DNA of 64,000 bases. Source: Niveispirillum cyanobacteriorum. Lineage in GTDB: Bacteria; Pseudomonadota; Alphaproteobacteria; Azospirillales; Azospirillaceae. This document shows, in pieces, positions 38,120-45,805 of the stretch. Within the stretch, counting starts at the first letter, position 1. Every line of letters begins with the position of its first letter. The notes below the pieces were generated by a model, which saw only the letters and a program-made list of their open reading frames with translations, was not told the DNA's origin and searched no databases. Location of the stretch: assembly GCF_002868735.1 (NCBI RefSeq), contig NZ_CP025611.1, forward strand, positions 366,501 to 430,500. The letters are read 5' to 3'. The position numbers and the translations under genes are program-made.

Positions 38120-38135
38120 ACCGCCCACCGACGAC

Positions 38136-38211
38136 GTCCCCATCGTCTAGAGGCCTAGGACACCAGCCTTTCACGTTGGTAACACGGGTTCGAATCCCGT
38201 TGGGGACGCCA
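38136..38211 (+). tRNA. tRNA-Glu (anticodon TTC)
   Basis: 76 nt with encoded CCA. The acceptor stem GTCCCCA pairs with TGGGGAC (38201-38207), discriminator G, then CCA. The anticodon loop reads CTTTCAC with TTC; the T arm is CGGGTTCGAATCCCG. The D arm reads TCGTCTAGAGGCCTAGGA, as in bacterial tRNA-Glu. Confidence 0.97.
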
Positions 38212-38286
38212 CCTTCCAAGACACGAGTTCTTGGTTTCCGGTGGCGGTGCCGGATGGATGACTTGAGCACCATTTGGCGGATACGG

Positions 38287-38319
38287 AAAAAGCCCCGCGC
38301 CGAAAGGCCGGGGCTTTTT
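38287..38319. terminator. bidirectional terminator after tRNA-Glu
   Basis: AAAAAGCCCCG and CGGGGCTTTTT form an 11-bp stem around an 11-nt loop, with a T-run on the plus strand and an A-run on the other side. Confidence 0.9.
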
Positions 38320-38361
38320 CGTTGCCAAACCAGCATTAGCTTTTTCAACAAGGGATTGATC

Positions 38362-38589
38362 ATGCGTTCTTTGGAAGGACAGCGCAGCGACAACCGGCCC
38401 CTGAAGCGCAACGATGACGAAAAGCGCCGGGCCCTGTTGCAGCTGGAAGCGGCCTATGCCGCGCTTGGTCCGAAGCCGACGCCGGGCCTGAAGGAAACCA
38501 TGGCGGAGCGTATCCGCGCCCTGAAGGCCGAAATCGCCGAGGGCGCAGCCAAGCCGCCGCGCCGCGATCGTGATCGCGACCGGGGCTGA
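38362..38589 (+). CDS. small charged protein of unknown function
   Basis: 75 residues with AAGGGA before the ATG. Highly charged: RSDNRPLKRNDDEKRRALL, a short helix LQLEAAYAALGPKP, LKETMAERIRALKAEIAE, then a basic-acidic tail RRDRDRDRG. Followed by its own strong terminator, so it is a separate short transcript. The basic tail suggests nucleic-acid contact, but no family is recognised. Confidence 0.7.
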   Translation: MRSLEGQRSDNRPLKRNDDEKRRALLQLEAAYAALGPKPTPGLKETMAERIRALKAEIAEGAAKPPRRDRDRDRG

Positions 38590-38611
38590 ACAAAACAGCA
38601 TCCCAGAAGAA

Positions 38612-38649
38612 GGGCGGGACCTGCCAAGAGGCGGTTCCCGCCCTTTTTT
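38612..38649 (+). terminator. rho-independent terminator
   Basis: GGGCGGGA pairs with TCCCGCCC; the 16-nt loop contains a second small stem (CTGCC/GGCGG-like). Six T follow. It separates the small charged gene from the metal-efflux operon. Confidence 0.9.
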
Positions 38650-38745
38650 CATGGCGGCATGAAACGCTGTTATGGGCCGCTTAAGGGCCTTGCGCATGCC
38701 GTCATGTCGGACCATCTTGGAGCGATCGCTTCCAAAGGCAGGGCC

Positions 38746-39180
38746 ATGCGCCGTATCGCATCATTCTGGACGGGGTTGCTGAAGGCTGGTGCTGTGGCAC
38801 TGGTCCTGGCCCTGTTCGGCTTTGCGACGGCATCGGCGCATGAGAATCATGACGCCCGCCAGCCGGTGTCGGTATCTGCCCATCAGCATCACGAGATGGT
38901 CGCCCAGACCAATTGCCACGAGCAGCAGGGCGTGCAGAAGGCCGCCACCACCACCCATGACCATGTGCACAAGCATGGGCAGGGCATGGATGACGATTGC
39001 TGCAAGGATGCCTGTACCTGTGGCTGTGCGGCCAGTTGTGCTGCCCATGTCGGGACCGGGTTGCCGGTGGCCACGGCACTGACGCTGCCGGTGCCGGCGG
39101 GTCTGCTGTTGCCGGGCCGTGCCATCGATCCGGCGGGCCTGACCACACCGCCCGATCCGCGCCCACCGCTTACCATCTGA
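38746..39180 (+). CDS. Cys/His-rich exported leader protein of a metal-efflux operon (DUF2946/CutF/CopL-like)
   Basis: 144 residues from the ATG at 38746 (AAAGGCAGGG upstream). Signal or anchor segment at about 10-34, ending TASAHENHD. The body is rich in His and Cys: HQHHEM, NCHEQ, HDHVHKHG, then CCKDACTCGCAASCAAH. A hydrophobic stretch follows and the protein ends in TTPPDPRPPLTI. CutF/DUF2946 proteins before copper-efflux genes have a Cys motif plus a proline-rich end that stalls the ribosome and opens translation of the next gene. The layout here fits that model, which is inference for this gene. It is 70 nt before the adaptor gene. Confidence 0.7.
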   Translation: MRRIASFWTGLLKAGAVALVLALFGFATASAHENHDARQPVSVSAHQHHEMVAQTNCHEQQGVQKAATTTHDHVHKHGQGMDDDCCKDACTCGCAASCAAHVGTGLPVATALTLPVPAGLLLPGRAIDPAGLTTPPDPRPPLTI

Positions 39181-39250
39181 CTCGCCCCGCTGCACCCGCG
39201 TGCGTTGACGCCGCCGGTGCCTGTTCTGCGTTGTCAGATGGAATCATCCC

Positions 39251-40894
39251 ATGAAAATCCTGTCGCGCCTGTTGCTGGCGGCGGCCCTGTTCCTGGTCCC
39301 GGCCTTGGCCGTATCCGCCCATGAAGGGCATGACCATGGCGCCCCCGATGCCGCCGCCACCCCGGCCCCGTCCCCCACCGCCGTCCCCACGCTGGAGGCT
39401 GATGGCGGGGATGTGCAGATGGTCGCCCTGCTGCAGGGTGGGACCATCACCCTGTTCATCGATCTGCTGGCCGATAACAGCCCCGTGATGGGGGCCGCCG
39501 TCACCATGTCCGCCGATGGCGGCAAGCCGGTGACCGTCCCTGCCGCACCCGATGGCACCTACCGCGCGCCTGCCCCCTGGGCCACGCCGGGCGAGCATGC
39601 CCTGAACTTCACGGTCACAGCAGATGGGGTGGCCGATCTTCTGGTCGGGACGCTGACGGTGCCGGCGGCGGCCCCTGTCGTGGCGGCGTCTACCGGCTGG
39701 GCATCGATTCTCTGGGTCGCAGGCGCGCTGATCCTGGGCATGGTGCTGGGGGCGGCGCTGCTGTCGCTGCGGTCGCGCCGTGCCGTGCCGGCCCTGCTGC
39801 TGCTGGCGGCCCTGGCCTTGCCGACCGACCGGGTGATGGCCCATGAAGGCCATGATCATGGTGCGCCGGCACCGGAGCCGGTGGCGGGCAATAATCCCCG
39901 CCGTCTTCCCGATGGTGGCCTGTTCGTGCCCAAGGCCACGCAGCGCCTGCTGTCGATCCGCACCCAGGAACTGATCAGCGGGGAGGTATCGCCCACCGTC
40001 ACCCTGACGGGCCGGGTGATCAATGATCCCAACCGTTCCGGTCGGGTCCAGGCCCCGCAATCGGGCCGCCTGATGCCGCCCGATGGTGGCTTCCCCCTGC
40101 CGGGCACTTTGGTGAAGGCGGGGCAGGTTCTGGGCTATGTGGAGCTGGTGCTGCGCGCCGAAGATGGCAGCGGCATTTCCCAGCAACTGGCGGCGCTGGA
40201 CAAGGATGTGCGGCTGGCACAGCAGCAATGGAACCGCCTGTCCAACCTGAAAGGCGCCGTGGCCCAGGCGGAGATTGATGATGCCCGCGCCACCCTGGAT
40301 GGGCTGATGCGCGAGCGTGAAGCCATGACCCGCGCCGTGGCCAAGCGTGTCGCCCTGACATCCCCCATCGATGGGGTGATCAGCACCAGCAACGCCGTCC
40401 CCGGCCTCATGATCGAGGATCGCGACATCACCCTGGTGTTCGAGGTAACGGAACCGGGTGCCGTGATGGTGGAGGCCCTGTCATTTGACGGGCCGCTGCC
40501 GGACGGGGCAACGGTGACGGCCAAGGTTGGAACCAAGACGGTGTCCCTGGCGCTGGCAGGGCAGGGGGTGGCCCCGGTACCGGGCGCGACGCGCCTGCTG
40601 CTGCGCGCCAGAGATGGCGCCTGGGGACCGTCGGTGCCGGCGGTGGGGACCATGCTGACCCTGTCGCGGCCCGCCGGTGCGCCCGTGGCAGGGCTGCTGG
40701 TTCCGCGCGACGCGCTGGTGCGCGGGTCGGACGGGTTGCCGGCGGTGCTGATCCATGAGACGGCCCAGCGCTTCACGCCGCGTACCGTGCGGGTGGAGCC
40801 GGCGGGGGCCGGTGCCGTCCGCCTGGTCGCCGGGGTTGAGGCGGGTGCGCGGGTCGTGGTGCGCGGCGCCAATCTTCTGAACCAGATCCGATAG
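39251..40894 (+). CDS. RND periplasmic adaptor (CusB/CzcB-like) with an extra N-terminal module
   Basis: 547 residues. Signal peptide (about 1-22, ending VSAHEGHDHGAP) leads to a periplasmic beta-sandwich (about 45-140). A membrane helix (about 150-172) and a second hydrophobic stretch (about 175-192) end with a second AHEGHDHGAP. The adaptor follows: barrel-sandwich halves around VQAPQSGRLMPPDGGFP and VALTSPIDGVISTSNAVPG, a coiled-coil hairpin (about 310-365), and the membrane-proximal domain at the end. It links the inner-membrane pump to an outer-membrane factor. The doubled His-rich start suggests fusion of a metal-binding anchor protein to a normal adaptor that keeps its own signal-like segment. 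No outer-membrane factor gene is present in the operon. Confidence 0.88.
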   Translation: MKILSRLLLAAALFLVPALAVSAHEGHDHGAPDAAATPAPSPTAVPTLEADGGDVQMVALLQGGTITLFIDLLADNSPVMGAAVTMSADGGKPVTVPAAPDGTYRAPAPWATPGEHALNFTVTADGVADLLVGTLTVPAAAPVVAASTGWASILWVAGALILGMVLGAALLSLRSRRAVPALLLLAALALPTDRVMAHEGHDHGAPAPEPVAGNNPRRLPDGGLFVPKATQRLLSIRTQELISGEVSPTVTLTGRVINDPNRSGRVQAPQSGRLMPPDGGFPLPGTLVKAGQVLGYVELVLRAEDGSGISQQLAALDKDVRLAQQQWNRLSNLKGAVAQAEIDDARATLDGLMREREAMTRAVAKRVALTSPIDGVISTSNAVPGLMIEDRDITLVFEVTEPGAVMVEALSFDGPLPDGATVTAKVGTKTVSLALAGQGVAPVPGATRLLLRARDGAWGPSVPAVGTMLTLSRPAGAPVAGLLVPRDALVRGSDGLPAVLIHETAQRFTPRTVRVEPAGAGAVRLVAGVEAGARVVVRGANLLNQIR

Positions 40895-40903
40895 GGGGCG
40901 GCG

Positions 40904-43900
40904 ATGTTTACGGCAATCGTCTCCACCTCGCTACGCAACCGGCTGATGGTGCTGGTCGCGGCCCTGCTTCTGACGCTGTATGGCGCGTTTACGCTGGGCC
41001 ATTTGTCGGTGGATGTGTTCCCCGATCTCAATCGCCCCACCATCACCTTGATGACCGAAAGCCCCGGCATGGCCCCGGAGGAGGTGGAGCGGCTGGTCAG
41101 CTTCCCCATCGAAACCGCCATGAACGGCATGCCGGGCGTGGAACGCGTTCGCTCCACCTCTTCCGCCGGTCTGTCGGTGGTGACGGTGGAGTTCGGCTGG
41201 GGCACCGAGATTTATCGCAACCGGCAGCAGGTGACCGAACGACTGTCGCTGCTGACGGGGCAGTTGCCGCCAGGGGTCGTGCCGCAGATGGGTCCCATCT
41301 CCTCCATCATGGGGGAGATCATGCTGGTGGCCCTGACCCCCGCACAGGGGGCCAGCATCGACCCGATGCGCCTGCGCGATGTTGGCGACTGGACATTGCG
41401 TCCGCGCATCCTGTCCATTCCCGGCGTGTCGCAGGTCATTCCCATGGGGGGGGAGGTACAGCAGTTCCGGGTTGCCCCCGACACGGGCCGTATGGCCCTG
41501 CTGGGTGTCAGCCTGGAACAGGTGCGCGCGGCACTGACCGATTACGGCGCCAATGTCGGCGGCGGCATCGTGGAACGGCGGGGCGAGGAGCTGCTGGTGC
41601 GCGGTGTTGGTCGGACCAGCCGGCTGGATGATCTGCGCAAGCTGCCCGTGGCCACCATTGATGGTGCCACCATCGTGCTGGGCGATGTGGCGGCTGTTGA
41701 CCATGCCGCCCGCCCGCGCCGGGGCGATGCCGGCCTGAACGCCGCCACCGCCGTTCTGGTGTCGGTGCAGAAGCAGCCGGATGCCGACACGCTGACCGTC
41801 ACACGCGCCGTGGAACGGGCCTTGACGGAGCTGACAGCCGGGTTGCCGGAAGGGGTGGCAGCCCCGGTCGTGGTGTTCCGTCAGGCGGATTTCATTCAGA
41901 ACAGCGTCGATAATGTTGAACGCGTGCTGGTGGAGGCCGGCATCGTCGTTGCCGTCATCCTGTTCCTGTTCCTGGGCAATTTCCGCACCACCATTATCAG
42001 CCTGACGGCCATTCCCATCTCGCTTCTGGTGGCGGTGCTGGTGTTCAAGGCGCTGGGCCTGACCATCAACACCATGACGCTGGGCGGGCTTGCCATCGCC
42101 ATTGGCGAATTGGTCGATGATGCCGTGGTGGATGTGGAGAATATCTTCCGCCGTCTGCGGGAGAATGCGCTTCGCCCCGAACCGCTGCCGGTTCTGTCCA
42201 TCGTGCTGTCGGCCAGCACGGAGGTGCGGTCGGGCATTGTCTATGCCACGGCCATCATCGTTCTGGTTTTCGTGCCCCTGTTCGCCCTGTCGGGCATTGA
42301 GGGGCGGTTGTTCGCGCCGCTGGGCATTGCCTATATCGTGTCGATCCTGGCCAGCCTGGTCACGGCCATCACGGTCACCCCGGTGCTTTGCTACTACCTG
42401 CTGCCGAAACTGGCGGACAGTGTGGAACATGATGGCTGGCTGGTCCGTAAACTGAAGGCAGGCAATGACCGGCTGCTCGATTGGGCCTTTGCCCACCGGG
42501 CGCTGGTGATGGGTAGCGTGGCGGGGGCGGTGTTGGTTGCCCTGGTCGCCGTACCGTTCCTGCCGCGCGCCTTCCTGCCCGATTTCAACGAAGGCACCCT
42601 GACCATCAGCATGGCGCTGCAACCCGGCATCTCGCTGGATCAATCGTCAGAGGTCGGACGCATGGCCGAACGCCTGCTTGCCCAGGTGCCGGAGGTAACG
42701 TCGGTTGCCCGCCGTACGGGCCGGGCGGAGCTGGATGAACATGCCATGGGGGTGCATTCATCGGAGATTGACGCCCATCTGAAGCCATCCGACCGGCCCA
42801 AGGCCGATATCCTGGCGGATGTGCGGGCCCGCCTCTCCGGCTTGCCGGTGACGGTGAATATCGGGCAGCCGATTTCCCACCGTCTGGACCATATGCTGTC
42901 GGGCGTGCGTGCCCAGTTGGCCGTGAAGCTTTATGGCGATGACATGGTGGCACTGCGGGCGCTGGCCGGTGGGTTGCAGCAGAAACTGTCGACCATTCCC
43001 GGCCTGGTCGATTTGCAGATAGAAAAGCAGGTGCTGATCCCGCAGCTTCGCGTCGATGTCGATCCCGACCGGGCGCGTGCCCATGGCATCACCCCGTCCG
43101 CTATTCTGGCCGCCGTGCAGAGCCTGTCCAGTGGTGAAAGGGTGACGGAGATCATCGAGGGCGACCGCCGCCACGACCTCGTCCTGCGCCTGAAGGACGA
43201 GGCGCGGGACCCGGCGGCGCTGGGCCGCGTGCTCATCGACACACCCGTCGGCCCTGTGCCCCTGTCACAATTGGCAGAGGTGAGTGAGGGCGATGGCCCG
43301 AACGAGGTGATGCGCGAGAATGGGCAGCGGCGTCTGGCCCTTCTGGGCAATGGCGACGGCAAGCGCGACATGGCGGCCATTGTGGCCGATATCCGCGCCG
43401 TCCTGGATGCCACGCCCATGCCCGCCGGCACCCATGCCAGCCTGGAAGGCACCTTCCAGGCGCAGGAACAGGCGGCACGGACTATTGCCGCCCTGTCGGC
43501 GGTGTCCTTCGCCCTGATCTTCCTGGTGCTGTACAGCCGCTACCGCTCCGCCGTGCCCGTGCTGATCATCATGGGGACGGTGCCCATGGCCCTGGTCGGG
43601 TCGGTGGCGGCCCTGTGGCTGGCGGGCTTGCCGCTGTCGGTGGCCAGCATGGTGGGTTTCATCACCTTGGCCGGCATTTCCACCCGCAACGGCATCCTGA
43701 AAATCAGCCATTACATCAATCTCTGCCGGATCGAGGGAGAGGTGTTTGGCCAAGCCATGATCCGGCGCGGCAGCCGGGAACGTCTTGTGCCGGTCCTGAT
43801 GACGGCTTTGTCGGCGGGGCTGGCGCTCATCCCCCTGCTGATCGGGGCCGATGCGCCGGGCAAGGAAATCCTGCACCCGGTCGCCGTCACCATCTTTGGC

Positions 43901-44032
43901 GGGCTGATCAGCGCCACTGTGCTGGACACCGTCCTGACCCCGCTTCTGTTCGCCCGCTTTGGTGGCCCGGCCGTGCAACGGCTGCTGGCTGCCACCCCTT
44001 CCACGCCCGGCCAGGTTGCCGAGGCCTTTTAA
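40904..44032 (+). CDS. heavy-metal efflux RND pump (CusA/CzcA family)
   Basis: 1042 residues, with GGGGGCGG before the ATG. HME-RND inner-membrane proton antiporter with twelve transmembrane helices and two large periplasmic loops. N-terminal SLRNRLMVLVAALLL and VDVFPDLNRPTITLMTESPGMAPEEVE; the helix-4 proton-relay motif reads IGELVDDAVVDVEN (about 400-413). DFNEGTLTISMALQPG starts the second half. The helix-4 pattern is neither the Czc (DFG..DGA) nor the Cus (AIGAMVDAA) type, so the substrate is not certain; the Cys-rich leader gene favours copper or silver. It starts 9 nt after the adaptor stop. Confidence 0.9.
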   Translation: MFTAIVSTSLRNRLMVLVAALLLTLYGAFTLGHLSVDVFPDLNRPTITLMTESPGMAPEEVERLVSFPIETAMNGMPGVERVRSTSSAGLSVVTVEFGWGTEIYRNRQQVTERLSLLTGQLPPGVVPQMGPISSIMGEIMLVALTPAQGASIDPMRLRDVGDWTLRPRILSIPGVSQVIPMGGEVQQFRVAPDTGRMALLGVSLEQVRAALTDYGANVGGGIVERRGEELLVRGVGRTSRLDDLRKLPVATIDGATIVLGDVAAVDHAARPRRGDAGLNAATAVLVSVQKQPDADTLTVTRAVERALTELTAGLPEGVAAPVVVFRQADFIQNSVDNVERVLVEAGIVVAVILFLFLGNFRTTIISLTAIPISLLVAVLVFKALGLTINTMTLGGLAIAIGELVDDAVVDVENIFRRLRENALRPEPLPVLSIVLSASTEVRSGIVYATAIIVLVFVPLFALSGIEGRLFAPLGIAYIVSILASLVTAITVTPVLCYYLLPKLADSVEHDGWLVRKLKAGNDRLLDWAFAHRALVMGSVAGAVLVALVAVPFLPRAFLPDFNEGTLTISMALQPGISLDQSSEVGRMAERLLAQVPEVTSVARRTGRAELDEHAMGVHSSEIDAHLKPSDRPKADILADVRARLSGLPVTVNIGQPISHRLDHMLSGVRAQLAVKLYGDDMVALRALAGGLQQKLSTIPGLVDLQIEKQVLIPQLRVDVDPDRARAHGITPSAILAAVQSLSSGERVTEIIEGDRRHDLVLRLKDEARDPAALGRVLIDTPVGPVPLSQLAEVSEGDGPNEVMRENGQRRLALLGNGDGKRDMAAIVADIRAVLDATPMPAGTHASLEGTFQAQEQAARTIAALSAVSFALIFLVLYSRYRSAVPVLIIMGTVPMALVGSVAALWLAGLPLSVASMVGFITLAGISTRNGILKISHYINLCRIEGEVFGQAMIRRGSRERLVPVLMTALSAGLALIPLLIGADAPGKEILHPVAVTIFGGLISATVLDTVLTPLLFARFGGPAVQRLLAATPSTPGQVAEAF

Positions 44033-44044
44033 GGAGTGATCATC

Positions 44045-44461
44045 ATGAAGTTTAACGCTGCCACCCTGGCGCTTGCCACCCTGCTGACCCTGTCCCCCGT
44101 CGCCGCCTTTGGCCATGCCCCGCCCGTGGGTGTGCATGGCGGGATGCAGGTGCATGCAGGCCCGCTGCACCAGGAACTGGTGATCAAGGACAAGGTCCTG
44201 ACCGTCTATCTCAACACCATGGAGGACAAGCCCATGGACACCGCCGGCGCCACGGGCAGCGTCACCCTGCTGATCGAGGGTGCCCCGATGCAGGTAACCC
44301 TGGCCCCCGCCGGCCCCAACAGCCTATCGGGCAAGATCGACCGCGAGGTGCCGGTGGGCACCCGCATCGCCACCGTGGTGACGCTGGCCGGCAAAGGGCC
44401 GGTGCAAGCACGGTATGAGTGGAAGCCGGCGGCACCCGGCGGGGAGCATGCGGGGCATTGA
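44045..44461 (+). CDS. small periplasmic accessory protein of the metal-efflux operon
   Basis: 138 residues with AAGGAG 9 nt before the ATG at 44045. Signal peptide (about 1-22, ending AAFG). The mature protein starts HAPPVGVHGGMQVHAGPLHQEL and ends with a GGEHAGH tail, so His residues cluster at both ends. The middle has beta-strand pattern (VLTVYLNTMEDKPMD, VTLLIEGAPMQVTLAP, TRIATVVTLAGKG). It follows the pump gene by 12 nt and is probably a periplasmic metal-binding chaperone or modulator. No named family assigned. Confidence 0.75.
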   Translation: MKFNAATLALATLLTLSPVAAFGHAPPVGVHGGMQVHAGPLHQELVIKDKVLTVYLNTMEDKPMDTAGATGSVTLLIEGAPMQVTLAPAGPNSLSGKIDREVPVGTRIATVVTLAGKGPVQARYEWKPAAPGGEHAGH

Positions 44462-44569
44462 GGGGGAGGGGCAAAACACTTCCGATGTCGGATGATTTCC
44501 CCTTGACGGGAGGTCCAACCTGACCCATCTTCATGGTGTTGTTTCAACATACAGAAAGGAGGTGATCCG

Positions 44570-44632
44570 ATGTCTCGTTCCACTTTGCGGACCCGCGCGG
44601 ATCTCTCCGGCATCCGGTCGTTCGCCGGCTGA
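44570..44632 (+). CDS. 20-residue leader ORF with a perfect Shine-Dalgarno
   Basis: Encodes MSRSTLRTRADLSGIRSFAG. AAGGAGGTGATC upstream is complementary to the full anti-Shine-Dalgarno of 16S rRNA. It is followed by competing hairpins and a terminator-like stem (44697-44730) before the TPR gene. A -35/-10 pair (TTGACG, 17 bp, CATCTT) lies about 50 nt upstream. The layout suggests a leader peptide for attenuation. Arg and Ser codons are frequent (ten of twenty). Confidence 0.55.
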   Translation: MSRSTLRTRADLSGIRSFAG

Positions 44633-44668
44633 TCGGAAGATGTCCGCTGGCGGGGTCCACCGCCAAAG
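44582..44668 (+). promoter_or_regulatory. competing RNA hairpins in the TPR leader
   Basis: Bases 44582-44596 (ACTTTGCGGACCCGC), inside the leader ORF, can pair with 44650-44668. The second segment can instead fold with 44644-44648 into CCGCtGGCGG / CCGCCaaaGCGG. The two folds exclude each other, so ribosome position on the leader ORF could choose between them. Confidence 0.45.
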
Positions 44669-44696
44669 CGGATCGTCCATGCGTCATCATGGAAGG

Positions 44697-44730
44697 CAGG
44701 GCCGGTTCCCCAGGGGGCCGGCCCTGTTTT
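44697..44730 (+). terminator. terminator or attenuator hairpin
   Basis: CAGGGCCGG (44697-44705) pairs with CCGGCCCTG (44718-44726), followed by four T. It lies 106 nt before the TPR gene ATG and after the leader ORF, as expected for an attenuator. Confidence 0.6.
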
Positions 44731-44835
44731 ATGTGGAAAACCGTGATTGATGCCCCGTTCCTTGGTTCCGTTTTGCCAGCGGGCTTGCTATCAAGGCCGA
44801 AGCATAAGAGTTCCACCAAAATCCGGGTCCTTTTG

Positions 44836-45735
44836 ATGAATCGCCAAGATCGCCGCCGTCAGCTTTCCGATTTGTCCAAGTCGGATGCGATGTATTCCAG
44901 CTTCCCGTCCGACATGCGGGCGGCGACGGAGCTGCATCGGCAGGGCCGCATGAAGGAAGCGGCGGATACGCTGCGCAAGATCACCAAGGTCTATGCCGAC
45001 CACCCGGATGTGCGCGTCGCCTGGTCCAACCTGGGCGCCACGCTGCAGGGCATGGGCAAGCTGGATGATGCTGTTGCGGCCCTGAAGAAGGCCCGCGCGC
45101 TGAAGCCCGATCATCCGCCGCCGCACCACAACCTGGGCATGGCGCTGGCGCAGCAGGGCAAGCTGGACGAGGCCATCGAGAGCCTGCAGCGCGCCTGCGA
45201 GTTGGACCCGAATTTCCGCGACGCCTGGGCCGGGCTGGCCCTGGTGCGCGAACAGACGGGCGAAATCCCGCTGGCTGCCGAGGCGTGGCAGCGCGCGGTA
45301 CAGGCCGATCCCAATGCGGTGGAGCCGCTGTTCAATTTCGGCAACTGCCTGTTCCGTCTGGGCATGCTGCAGGAAGCGGCCAACGCCTTCCAGGGCTGTC
45401 TGGCCCGCCGGCCCAACATGCCGGAAGCCGTCTATGCCCTTGGTCGCGTGCATGAAGAGGCCGGCAGCTTTGATACGGCGGCCGAGGCCTATCTGGCCGC
45501 CACCCGCATCGCCCCGCAGGTGGGCCAGGGCCATGCGCAACTGGCCGGGTTGATCGTGCATATCGCCGGCAGCGATCTGGCCAAGGCGCAGGGCCTGGCC
45601 GACACCTATCGCCAGACCCACCCCGACAGCCCCATCGTGCCGCAACTGTTTGGTCGTCTGGAAGAGATCGCCAAGGCGGCGGCGGATGCTCCCGCTGCTG
45701 CGGAGCCGGCGGAAGAGGCAACGGCCGAGGGCTGA
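44836..45735 (+). CDS. tetratricopeptide-repeat (TPR) protein
   Basis: 299 residues from the ATG at 44836 (MNRQDRRRQLSDLSKSD). About seven TPR units from residue 35 to 260, for example AWSNLGATLQGMGKLDDAVA, HHNLGMALAQQGKLDEAIES, AWAGLALVREQTGEIPLAAE and AVYALGRVHEEAGSFDTAAE. The tail is Ala/Glu-rich. No signal peptide, so cytosolic; TPR arrays act as protein-binding scaffolds and the partner is not evident. Expression is probably governed by the leader region. A strong bidirectional terminator follows. Confidence 0.85.
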   Translation: MNRQDRRRQLSDLSKSDAMYSSFPSDMRAATELHRQGRMKEAADTLRKITKVYADHPDVRVAWSNLGATLQGMGKLDDAVAALKKARALKPDHPPPHHNLGMALAQQGKLDEAIESLQRACELDPNFRDAWAGLALVREQTGEIPLAAEAWQRAVQADPNAVEPLFNFGNCLFRLGMLQEAANAFQGCLARRPNMPEAVYALGRVHEEAGSFDTAAEAYLAATRIAPQVGQGHAQLAGLIVHIAGSDLAKAQGLADTYRQTHPDSPIVPQLFGRLEEIAKAAADAPAAAEPAEEATAEG

Positions 45736-45753
45736 TCGCTTCGTAAGATCATG

Positions 45754-45792
45754 AAAAAGGGCGGCGCGGATCATCTCCGCGCCGCCCTTTTT
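45754..45792. terminator. bidirectional terminator between the TPR gene and glmU
   Basis: Perfect 17-bp stem from AAAAAGGGCGGCGCGGA with a 5-nt loop, T-run on the plus strand and A-run on the other side. It serves both converging genes. Confidence 0.93.
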
Positions 45793-45805
45793 CATGTTCC
45801 GGTGC

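Noticed and set aside
40931..42643. 570-codon minus-strand open frame opposite the RND pump
   Set aside because: Antisense shadow of a highly conserved pump; translation is low-complexity.
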